From Kluyvera cryocrescens NBRC 102467 (GTDB lineage: Bacteria > Pseudomonadota > Gammaproteobacteria > Enterobacterales > Enterobacteriaceae), in NCBI RefSeq assembly GCF_001571285.1, contig NZ_BCTM01000003.1:1-64000 (forward strand): a stretch of DNA of 64,000 nucleotides, written 5' to 3'. Position 1 is the first letter of the stretch. Each line of letters starts with the position of its first letter. The notes beneath the pieces are model-generated. The model did not search any database. It was not told the origin of the DNA and was given only the letters and a program-made list of their open reading frames with translations. Made by a program: the position numbers and the translations under genes. Positions 54,175 through 62,456 of this stretch are shown here, piece by piece.

Positions 54175-55608
54175 TTAAAACGGCAGCGCCCGTGGGGTGG
54201 TCTGCAGAGTTACCCAGCGCAGTTCGGTAAACTCATGAATGCCCGCACGTCCGCCAAAGCGCCCGTAGCCGGAATCTTTCGTGCCGCCAAACGGCATCTG
54301 CGCTTCGTCATGCACCGTCGGGCCGTTGATGTGGCAAATGCCGGTTTGCAGATTTTGCGCGACGTTCCAGGCGCGGGCGGTATCACGACTGTAGACCGCC
54401 GAAGATAAACCGTAAGCGCTGTCATTGGCGATGTACAACGCGTGTTGCTCATCGCGCGCGCGGATCACGGCCTTCACCGGGCCAAACGACTCTTCGCTCC
54501 AGATGCGCATCTCCGGTGTGACGTCCGCCAGCAAGGTCGCGGTCATCATCGTCGAGTTGGCCTTGCCGCCGGTAAGCAGCGTGGCGCCTTTCGCTAGGGC
54601 ATCATCAATCAGCGCGTTGCAGCGTTCAACGGTTTTGTTATCCACCACCGACCCTAGCAGACCTGCAGGTAGGCCATTCACCCGTTTCACTAAAGCGGCG
54701 ATAAACGGCTCAGCGATGGCGTCATCAACGATAATGCGTTCGGTGGACATACAAATCTGCCCGGCATTGGCGAACGCGCCAAAGGTTGCGCCAGCCGCAG
54801 CCTGTTCGATATCGGCGTCGTCCAGCACCAGCAGCGGCGCTTTGCCGCCGAGTTCCAGCACCACCGGTTTGAGATGCTTCGCGCAGGTCTGGGCAATAAT
54901 GCGCCCGACGGGCGTGGAACCGGTGAAATTAATGCGCCGGACGCCAGGATGTGCGATCAGCGCCTCAACCAGCGCCGGCGCGTCCTGTGCTGCACAGGAA
55001 AGATAGTTCACCACGCCGTTTGGTAAACCCGCAGCGGCCAGTGCTTCGATAATCAGCCCCTGAGTGGCAGGCGACAGTTCAGAGCCTTTGAGGATCACCG
55101 TATTACCGCAGGCCAGCGGGGTGGCGATGGCACGAACGGCCAGAATAATCGGCGCATTCCACGGCGCCATCCCGAGCACCACTCCTGCACCCTGGCGAGT
55201 GGCCATGGCGAGATTTCCCGGAATATTCGATGGGATCACCTGGCCTTCGATTTGCGTGGTGAGCGCGGCGGCCTCACGCAAAATATCGGCGCCGAGATGC
55301 ACGTTAAACCCAGCCCAGTGGGGCGTGGCGCCGGTTTCGGCATTCATGGCGGCTACAAATTGGTCGTGACGTTGTTCCAGCTGTTCGGCGGCGGCTAACA
55401 GCAGTCGTCGACGTTCGCCGGGTGGCGTGTCGCGCCACTGTGGAAACGCCGCGGTGGCCGCATCGGCGGTGCGCAGCGCATCGGTAAGGGTTGCAGCAGG
55501 AGCGCGCGTGGCGGTCTCGCCGGTGACGGGATTGGCGCGGGTAAACGTCTCCGCGTTGGCGGCCGCGCAGGCTTCGCCATTAATGAATAGGGTGCAGGTG
55601 AGTGTCAT
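54175..55608 (-). CDS. NAD(P)-dependent aldehyde dehydrogenase, aromatic type (vanillin/salicylaldehyde-like)
   Basis: A 477-aa ALDH-superfamily enzyme. The Glu is in VVLELGGKAPLLVLDDADIE and the nucleophile Cys in ANAGQICMSTERI; the cofactor loop is in NFTGSTPVGRIIA. Sequence style fits aldehyde dehydrogenases that act on benzaldehyde, vanillin or salicylaldehyde; the substrate is inferred. AGAGG precedes the ATG. Its neighbours, a pectinesterase and the pca genes, fit use of plant aromatics, though it is on the other strand. Confidence 0.85.
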   Translation of the reverse strand: MTLTCTLFINGEACAAANAETFTRANPVTGETATRAPAATLTDALRTADAATAAFPQWRDTPPGERRRLLLAAAEQLEQRHDQFVAAMNAETGATPHWAGFNVHLGADILREAAALTTQIEGQVIPSNIPGNLAMATRQGAGVVLGMAPWNAPIILAVRAIATPLACGNTVILKGSELSPATQGLIIEALAAAGLPNGVVNYLSCAAQDAPALVEALIAHPGVRRINFTGSTPVGRIIAQTCAKHLKPVVLELGGKAPLLVLDDADIEQAAAGATFGAFANAGQICMSTERIIVDDAIAEPFIAALVKRVNGLPAGLLGSVVDNKTVERCNALIDDALAKGATLLTGGKANSTMMTATLLADVTPEMRIWSEESFGPVKAVIRARDEQHALYIANDSAYGLSSAVYSRDTARAWNVAQNLQTGICHINGPTVHDEAQMPFGGTKDSGYGRFGGRAGIHEFTELRWVTLQTTPRALPF

Positions 55609-55739
55609 GGAAACCTCTTATTGATTCGGGTAACGGATCGAGTGTAAAGAGGTGCGTCATAGCTGAACATCCATGACGCAGATTTCGCACGCTTTTTTTG
55701 AAATTCCGGGAGCGGTTCACATCCTTGTGCCGCCGAGGG

Positions 55740-57863
55740 TTACTGGAGCAGTGACTGCAGTTGGCGCTGTGCGTGCGGATCTAATTGCAGCAGATTCATC
55801 TCTTCACCCGCTTCGGTGCTGCGGGCATACAGCGCCACCAGCCAGTCGTAGACATAGCGCGTCGCCGCATGCACCGGCTGTTCACCCAACTGCGTTAAGC
55901 GCGCGCTGCTGGCGGCTGCGCTGTGCGCGAAAATCGCGCTGTCTTTAACGACGCGGCTGGCAGGACGACGATCGGCGGGTAGCTCAGCGTACCCCAGCCA
56001 ATTGATGAAATCGCCGAGGGTGGCACGCAGTTGGGCGGCCCCCGCCTGCTGCTCGGCGCTGACCCGGCGAAGCTTCTGGGCTAACGCCATTCGCTGACTG
56101 GCTGCAATAAGGGTCAGGGTCAGCTGTTGCTGGGTGGCTGGCGTCAGTACCGCATGCGGCTGACGGCTCCACTGGCGCAAATGTTTGCACCACAGGGCAT
56201 AGGCTTGAGAACCCTGATCCTGATGGAACTGCGCGCTCTGCTGGGGCGTTTCAGGTGCGGCGAAAAGATCGACCACCTCGGTAAACAGCCCGCTGACTTT
56301 CTCTTCGCGCTGCTGCTGCACCTGGCACAATGCATCAAAAGCGGCCAGGTCGGGCAGCAGACTTTCCAGCAGCTCACCGTGGTGTGATGCATGGGTTTGC
56401 AGTTCACGGATAGCGGTTTGCGCCTGCGCGGCGTGGTTTTCCGTGGTGGCTAACAACGGCTGGCACAGCGCCTGGAGTTGCTGTTGATAGCCGCTGGCAA
56501 TCGCCGTAAACCGACGCTGGCGCAGTTCAGGTAAGGTGGCCTGCGATAGCCACTCGACGAGGCGCTGTAGGCTGCTGTGATCCAGCGCCTGCAGCGTCCC
56601 CCAGTGCTGACCGGGTTTACCCACCAACTGCTGAATGGCTTCATCAAAATGACGCTGATGCACAAAACGATCATCTTCCGGAGTGATAGCCCACACCAGG
56701 CCCGGTAGCTTGTTTTCCTGCGCAGGCTGGGTTTCATTCACCCAGCGCAGCAGCGCTTTGGCGGTGGCGGGGATCATCGCGCGCTGGGCCGTGGCGTTAC
56801 ACACCAGCAGAATATCTGGCTGACGTTGCTGGCGAAAGTGATCAAGCAGCCAGCGGCACTTGCAGGCCCACAGCGGCGATTCGCTCGTGGTTTGCGGCAC
56901 GGGAATATCAAGGATATCCACGTTATCCAGCACGCCGTTTTCAGTGCTCAACACCAGCTCAACGGTCAACAGCGCCAGAGTGGTCGCCGGAATGCTGACC
57001 GCGTTCTGATAGCCTTCTGCCGTGAGTGGGTGCACCAATACGGCGTCTTCACTCTCACCGCCGGGTGTCAAAAAAGCATCCATCGGCAGAGTAAAGGCAT
57101 CCACCAACAAACTCAGCGGCGCCATCACTGCCCGGCGATTGCCCAACTGGTGCAAGGTATGCGCCAGCTTCAGCCATTGTTGCGTCAGTTCCTGCTGTTC
57201 ACCCCACAGCAGCGACCAGGCACGGGCGCGGGCGGTCAGATCGAGCGACGGCAGCAGGTGGGCGAACTGATACCACAGCGCATCGTCAATTTGCTGGTAT
57301 GACGTCGGTAGCGTATCGCGCCAGAAACGCGCAATGGCAGCAATTTCAGCGCGGGTAATGCCAGGAACCGGCTGCGGTTGACGCAGACTTTGCCAGCCGC
57401 GCAGACGCTGAGCAATCACGCTAGCGTCCGGTGCACGGACATCGCCGCGCTGTATAGCGTGAGAGATAAACAGCTGCACCAGTTCGGCTTCACTCATCAG
57501 CATCAGGCGCAGCGGGAACGCATCGTCAGGCGTAGCCGGGTCGCGACTAAAGCGCACCGCCATTTGCGTCAGGCTGTGACCGGGATTGATATGGCTGAAG
57601 TAGTCGAGCGTTTTACTGCCCGCCTGGACCGCCAAACGGCCATCGCCGCTGCCGCACAGCGTGCGCAGTAAATGGGCTTTTGACGCCTGCGAATGGCCAA
57701 AAAGGGCGATGCTGGCGCGGCGCTGGCTGGCCAATTGGTGGGTTTGCTGTTGGGCGTCGAGACCCAGGAGACGCGTGAGCAGCGCGTCGGCGTCTTCATC
57801 CAGCGCGGAATGGGTTTGTCGGGTGACGTTGAGCCATTCCATTACGTTCTGTACAGAGGTCAT
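55740..57863 (-). CDS. srfC: SrfC-family protein
   Basis: A 707-aa protein recognised as the SrfC family (annotated as a putative virulence factor in Salmonella and relatives). Near the N-terminus RASIALFGHSQASKAHLLRTL looks like a Walker A loop, with G56 and K62 kept but S61 and A63 in place of Gly and Ser/Thr, so GTP/ATP hydrolysis may be lost. NVDILDIPVPQT near residue 305 recalls the DxxG switch of dynamin-like GTPases. The C-terminal half is long-helical and Gln/Leu-rich. The start overlaps the srfB stop by four bases. Role unproven. Confidence 0.85.
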   Translation of the reverse strand: MTSVQNVMEWLNVTRQTHSALDEDADALLTRLLGLDAQQQTHQLASQRRASIALFGHSQASKAHLLRTLCGSGDGRLAVQAGSKTLDYFSHINPGHSLTQMAVRFSRDPATPDDAFPLRLMLMSEAELVQLFISHAIQRGDVRAPDASVIAQRLRGWQSLRQPQPVPGITRAEIAAIARFWRDTLPTSYQQIDDALWYQFAHLLPSLDLTARARAWSLLWGEQQELTQQWLKLAHTLHQLGNRRAVMAPLSLLVDAFTLPMDAFLTPGGESEDAVLVHPLTAEGYQNAVSIPATTLALLTVELVLSTENGVLDNVDILDIPVPQTTSESPLWACKCRWLLDHFRQQRQPDILLVCNATAQRAMIPATAKALLRWVNETQPAQENKLPGLVWAITPEDDRFVHQRHFDEAIQQLVGKPGQHWGTLQALDHSSLQRLVEWLSQATLPELRQRRFTAIASGYQQQLQALCQPLLATTENHAAQAQTAIRELQTHASHHGELLESLLPDLAAFDALCQVQQQREEKVSGLFTEVVDLFAAPETPQQSAQFHQDQGSQAYALWCKHLRQWSRQPHAVLTPATQQQLTLTLIAASQRMALAQKLRRVSAEQQAGAAQLRATLGDFINWLGYAELPADRRPASRVVKDSAIFAHSAAASSARLTQLGEQPVHAATRYVYDWLVALYARSTEAGEEMNLLQLDPHAQRQLQSLLQ

Positions 57864-60841
57864 TTCAGGAATACACTCCCGCTATCAATCCAGTAGTGGC
57901 TGCCGCTGTGACGGCGGTCAGCCAGAGTGTTCAGTTTCAGCGTCAGGGCATCCGGCGATACCGGCGTACCGTCCTGCAGCCAGGCGTCGCTGAGGACAAA
58001 GGCCTGCGGCGCTTCGTGTTTGCTGCCACCCTCTAGCTTCAGGCGCACCTGAAGTACACCGTCACCGGCAATGGCTTTCGCCAGCTCCGGTGAATTAATG
58101 CTCAGCGTATACAGCGGCGTGGCAGGCCAGCGGGTATTTGCCAATTGGCGGAAACCGAGCGTCACGTTGCCGCGCAGTGGGAAATGCAGGCGAGCGTCGA
58201 GCTTGGCGCCTGGCTTATCGAGATCGAGATCGTGATACCAGATGTTCTCGTCACGCAGCGTGTTGACGGTTTTATCCAGTACGCCCAAATAGCGCACGGT
58301 GGAATAAGCGCCAATATCCGCCGCCTTAAAGTTAAAGTGCGGCAACCGCAGATCCAGCGCCAGGCTACACAGCATCGCACCGACCGCAGCAGTGGATTTC
58401 GGGTTGCCGATACGCCCTTGCTGGCTGAACGGATACCACTCGTGAACATGGTATTTATCCAGCCAGACCATGCGGTTCACTGGCACCGGCTGGAGGTAGC
58501 GGATCAGTGCCTGAACGCCGGGCAGACAGCCCGGGCGCCCAGTCACCAACAGCACGTCGCAGGCGTAGTGAGAGATGGCCTCACACAGCGCGTGCAGCGG
58601 CCCGGCAAGCGTAAATTCACCCGCCAGCATTGCCTGCTGTAGCCCTCTAAAATTCACTTCCAACGGCACTGCCAGCAGATCAAACGACGCGCTGCCCGCC
58701 GGTAGCGCATGCTCAATAGCCTGACCGACGTAGTTCATCACATTACGGGTTGGTGTTTGCGGCAGCAGTTCACCAAAGGTGGCATGCAGCCCGGCCAACG
58801 GATCCTGAACGTCACATTGCTCCCAGGCAGCGAGAATGGCGTGGCCAATAGGCATGAATAGCTGGAGCGTGGTTTGCTGGCGCAATACCGCCTGCGTGTC
58901 CAATCGTCCGGAGTCGCCAAACAGCGTCGCCATCAGGGCTTGAGCATCGTTCACGCCGGATTTTTGCAGCTGGGTTTGCAACGCAGGCAGCACGCAGCGC
59001 TGAATAATATCCAGCAGCACGTCGTCACCGGCTATCTTAAACCCTTCGCGGAATAACAGCTGCGGAGTGATTTTGACGTTGCCGCCAATGCCATCGTCCA
59101 GTTGATACTGCGCAATCGCCATATCGGTGGTACCACCGCCCAGATCCAGTGAGGCGATACGGAGCGCGCGCCCTGGGGCCTCGCCCGGCTCCGGCTGGCG
59201 ATCCGGTCGCGCCATGGAGGCGAATAGCGCCTCGGTCTGGCCCGCAAAGTGGGAGATGGCTTCGTTATACAACCACACCAGTTGACCGCAGCTGGCTTCG
59301 TCCCATTCCATATGAATTTTCGGGATCGGCACTACGCTTTTTTCCTGGAGGCGTACGCTGGCAAAATCATCGTCCTGCGGGTGCCAGCCCATGGCTTTCC
59401 ACACCAGCGCGATGGCTTCGAACATACGGCGACGGAAGATCTCACGTTCCTGTTTTGGCATGGCTGACGGCAGCGTGAGGATCAGCGTACGCAGTTGGCG
59501 CGGAGAGGCAGGGAAGCCCAAACGTAGGCGAGTGGCAACGCTGTTGATCTGCCCCAGTGCCTGTGACAGGATTTCGCACAGCATATGGGTCATCAGAGTG
59601 CTGCGGCTGTACTGCGGTGAGAAGACCGGCATTCTTTCGTCAGGCGGCAGGGTAAACAGCGGCTGCCCCTCATCGTTCATCAGATTCATCAGCGGGAAGG
59701 CGGTGGCCAGCGGTTCGCGCTGCGTTTTGCCATTCATCTGGCTGAATCGCCAGTCCTGTACGGTGGGGGTTTCATCCCACAGATAGCGGCGTGGACTAGA
59801 GATACCGCTGTAGCCCTCGGTGCCCAAACGCTGCATCGCCAGCTTACGCGCCTCATCACCCACGCGGACCAAAGATGGCCAGATAAAGGCATCTTCACGG
59901 CCGCTTTCGACGGAGAAATGCTGTTTGCCAAAGCGTGATTCGGAGAACTCGACGCGGCTGGTAAACAGAGGTTCGTTTAGGTACTGCGGTTCGCTTAGGG
60001 AACGGACCTGCAGCTCGGCGGTCTGGCGCAGCCCGTCGTTGGCGTCGCCGTGATCTTCAATAATAACGCCGCAGGTGTGGGTGTTTCCGACGTCCAGAAT
60101 CAAGTCCACCGGGATTGCCGGGGTGCTGAGCGTAGCGGTGACGATTTTGATCTCCGGCACCGTAAGCTGTTCGCCCAGCAGCGCCAGAATATTCAGCCAG
60201 TGGCCCTGATATTCAAAGCTGCGCAGCGCCTGTGCAACGTCGCGCTCGCTGCGGGTTTCGTGTGCCGCCACCGTTTGCTGGAAAACTTCGCGCAGCCAGC
60301 CATCAATCCAGGTCTGGTCGAGAAAATCCGCCAGCTCATTGTCGCGCCAGGCCAGCGCAAAACGGGTGCCGTTTAGCAGATCGTTAGCCACCGGCGACAG
60401 CGCCGTGGCGGCGTCGTCGCTGATCTGGCTGTCAAAGGCCAGCGTCACGCGGTGAGTATTGCCCGCGCTATCCGGTTCGGCAAGCTTGCGGATCTGCACC
60501 CGCGCCCAGTTATCCGGGCCTTCGACGAAGGTTCGCGGCGGGTTAAAACGTAAAAATGGCAGCGGCAGCCACACGCCGTCTAATAAGGTCAGCGAGTGGT
60601 GTAGCGGCAGGGTGGATTCGGGTTTTACGACTTCCGGCGGGCGTCCCGGCTCGCCTGGCAGCGTGTGGCGCTGATTAACCACGTCATAGTCGAGACGCAG
60701 CAGCGGGCCGTTGGCGGTTTTACGCACGAAGCGGCCGTTTTGCAGCGACTCCTGCGGGCTGAGGCCGAAGTCAAGGAACTGGACGCCGCTATTGGCAATC
60801 AGCGTCACGCTTTGTTTGTAATCGCAAAGTGTCACCAGCAT
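57860..60841 (-). CDS. srfB: SrfB-family protein, actin/Hsp70-fold ATPase
   Basis: A 993-aa protein of the SrfB family. The N-terminal 240 residues are unassigned. Then the actin/Hsp70 nucleotide motifs are seen in order: phosphate-1 LILDVGNTHTCG (D250), phosphate-2 SLDLGGGTTDMA (D566), adenosine LLVTGRPGCLPG (near 767), and GNPKSTAAVGA following. A beta-rich end part follows from about 880. It should be a cytosolic ATPase that may polymerise or act like a chaperone. The stop of srfA is 3 bases before its start. Confidence 0.87.
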   Translation of the reverse strand: MLVTLCDYKQSVTLIANSGVQFLDFGLSPQESLQNGRFVRKTANGPLLRLDYDVVNQRHTLPGEPGRPPEVVKPESTLPLHHSLTLLDGVWLPLPFLRFNPPRTFVEGPDNWARVQIRKLAEPDSAGNTHRVTLAFDSQISDDAATALSPVANDLLNGTRFALAWRDNELADFLDQTWIDGWLREVFQQTVAAHETRSERDVAQALRSFEYQGHWLNILALLGEQLTVPEIKIVTATLSTPAIPVDLILDVGNTHTCGVIIEDHGDANDGLRQTAELQVRSLSEPQYLNEPLFTSRVEFSESRFGKQHFSVESGREDAFIWPSLVRVGDEARKLAMQRLGTEGYSGISSPRRYLWDETPTVQDWRFSQMNGKTQREPLATAFPLMNLMNDEGQPLFTLPPDERMPVFSPQYSRSTLMTHMLCEILSQALGQINSVATRLRLGFPASPRQLRTLILTLPSAMPKQEREIFRRRMFEAIALVWKAMGWHPQDDDFASVRLQEKSVVPIPKIHMEWDEASCGQLVWLYNEAISHFAGQTEALFASMARPDRQPEPGEAPGRALRIASLDLGGGTTDMAIAQYQLDDGIGGNVKITPQLLFREGFKIAGDDVLLDIIQRCVLPALQTQLQKSGVNDAQALMATLFGDSGRLDTQAVLRQQTTLQLFMPIGHAILAAWEQCDVQDPLAGLHATFGELLPQTPTRNVMNYVGQAIEHALPAGSASFDLLAVPLEVNFRGLQQAMLAGEFTLAGPLHALCEAISHYACDVLLVTGRPGCLPGVQALIRYLQPVPVNRMVWLDKYHVHEWYPFSQQGRIGNPKSTAAVGAMLCSLALDLRLPHFNFKAADIGAYSTVRYLGVLDKTVNTLRDENIWYHDLDLDKPGAKLDARLHFPLRGNVTLGFRQLANTRWPATPLYTLSINSPELAKAIAGDGVLQVRLKLEGGSKHEAPQAFVLSDAWLQDGTPVSPDALTLKLNTLADRRHSGSHYWIDSGSVFLK

Positions 60842-60844
60842 GGT

Positions 60845-62194
60845 TTAGGCTCCGGTCTTTTTAAAGGTCAATGGCACAACCGTTTTGGCGTCAAACCGTG
60901 CGGTACAGATAGCCACATTGCTGTTACCGGGTTTACAGCTAATTTCAGGCAGCGGATAGCGCGCGCCATCGCTGCATTGGGCGTTGCCGCGGCTCTTAAT
61001 CATCAGTTCGCCGTTTTGATGCAGTCCGGAGAAGATTGCCGCTTTGCAGACGATATTGCCGTCGCGAACGACGCGAGCGGTGCCTTTATTGTTTTGAATT
61101 TGGTAACGCAAATTCGGTGCTTTTCCGCTGTGGGCATCGTTGATATCCATTTGTACGCGCCAGTTGCCGTTCAGGAAACGGGTCGTCCCTACGCGCATCT
61201 GGTCGGCATCCATCACCAGCGCATCTTTCGGGATGGCGGCAATGACCGGCGGTTTTTCCTCCGGCTTAACAACGGGCTCTGGTTTGACGCTGGCCTGATG
61301 CAGCGGCAGGGCGGTCACTAATACCGGCATCTCCGGGGCTTTAACCACGACCGGCTCAGCAGCAGGCGCCGCTGCGGTTTGTAATACCGGCTCGGACTCA
61401 GCCTGTGTTGATGGGATCATCAGCGGCACGGCAATAGCCACGGCGGCCACCGCAGCTGCCAGCGGAGCGGCCCACACCCAGCGTGACCGGCGCGTTTTCA
61501 CGGTGACGGCCTCAGCAACAACGGTTTCTTTAACCGCGGCAGGCTCGTCGTTCGCCGCTTCATCGGTCTCGTCCGGCAGCGCGTAGGCATGGAGTAACGG
61601 CTCTTGGGGGCTGAGCAACGGTGCATCGGCTTCGCTGAAGGTCACCGCAGGAACATCGGTTTCTTCCACCTGCGGAATTTCAACGTTAAGCGGTTCTTCC
61701 GGCAGTTCGGGCTCGACGTAACGCAGGCAGTCGAGAACGTCCTCGCGCGCACCTTCATTCAGGTTTACAAACCCCCAAAAGCTAATGACCGGTTTACCCT
61801 CGACGAGAAAAAGATGGTTCTCGCCGGGAAACTGCAGGGATTTTTCGAGCAGGGCACCGAATAACTGTTGCGCGGTCTTCTCCGATTGCAGGCATTTCTT
61901 ACTGAGGGTGCGGGCGCTATCCTGCAAGCCTTCCAAATAGTGCAGCGCGCGAGTGCGCTGCGTTTCGTCCGCCGCTTTCCAGCCGATCACTTCGCCGGCC
62001 ACCGGTGAATACCAGTCAACCCGGTCGCCTTCGTCGTTCAACTGCGGTACCGCCAGGCAATCCGCTAAGGCGTATTGCTTGCGTAAACGCAGCGTTTCCC
62101 GCACCTGTAATGCGGAATGAAATACGGTTTGTCCGCCGCCGCCTACGGCCTGGAAATCATCAAGACTTCCACTGCGTAAAAGAGTTTTTGCCAC
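60845..62194 (-). CDS. srfA: SrfA-family protein, single-TM
   Basis: A 449-aa protein of the SrfA family. The N-terminal domain (about 1-150) is soluble and cytosolic; a Glu/Pro/Ala-rich linker leads to one transmembrane helix (239-260, after KTRRSR), then a Pro/Ala-rich stretch and a cysteine-containing C-terminal domain (335-449), which would lie in the periplasm; the positive charges before the helix support that topology. First gene of srfABC. The function is not known; the layout suggests the membrane anchor of the complex. Confidence 0.82.
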   Translation of the reverse strand: MAKTLLRSGSLDDFQAVGGGGQTVFHSALQVRETLRLRKQYALADCLAVPQLNDEGDRVDWYSPVAGEVIGWKAADETQRTRALHYLEGLQDSARTLSKKCLQSEKTAQQLFGALLEKSLQFPGENHLFLVEGKPVISFWGFVNLNEGAREDVLDCLRYVEPELPEEPLNVEIPQVEETDVPAVTFSEADAPLLSPQEPLLHAYALPDETDEAANDEPAAVKETVVAEAVTVKTRRSRWVWAAPLAAAVAAVAIAVPLMIPSTQAESEPVLQTAAAPAAEPVVVKAPEMPVLVTALPLHQASVKPEPVVKPEEKPPVIAAIPKDALVMDADQMRVGTTRFLNGNWRVQMDINDAHSGKAPNLRYQIQNNKGTARVVRDGNIVCKAAIFSGLHQNGELMIKSRGNAQCSDGARYPLPEISCKPGNSNVAICTARFDAKTVVPLTFKKTGA

Positions 62195-62344
62195 GTTCCT
62201 GTCCCATAGACTTCTTCACGCCATTACTTTACGCAAAGCGAAATGCAACAAACGGTGAAAGAGAGGGGTAAATAGGGTAATTCTCGTGGCATTGAATGTT
62301 TTTACTTAAGTTAAATCTGATGATTAACCGATGAAGAAACCAAC

Positions 62345-62369
62345 AAAAAAAGGTTATTCAGCATAACCT
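62345..62369 (-). terminator. Orphan minus-strand terminator-like hairpin
   Basis: AGGTTAT-N5-ATAACCT stem (62351-62369), followed on the minus strand by seven T. It faces srfA from upstream, so it would stop any minus-strand RNA coming from the dppA-like side. Confidence 0.45.
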
Positions 62370-62456
62370 GAGACAAATTGGTTATTTGCCAGTTATCTGG
62401 CGCTGTGCTGTTATTAGAGCGTCCTCGCTTATAATAAAATTGAAAGGCATATAACC

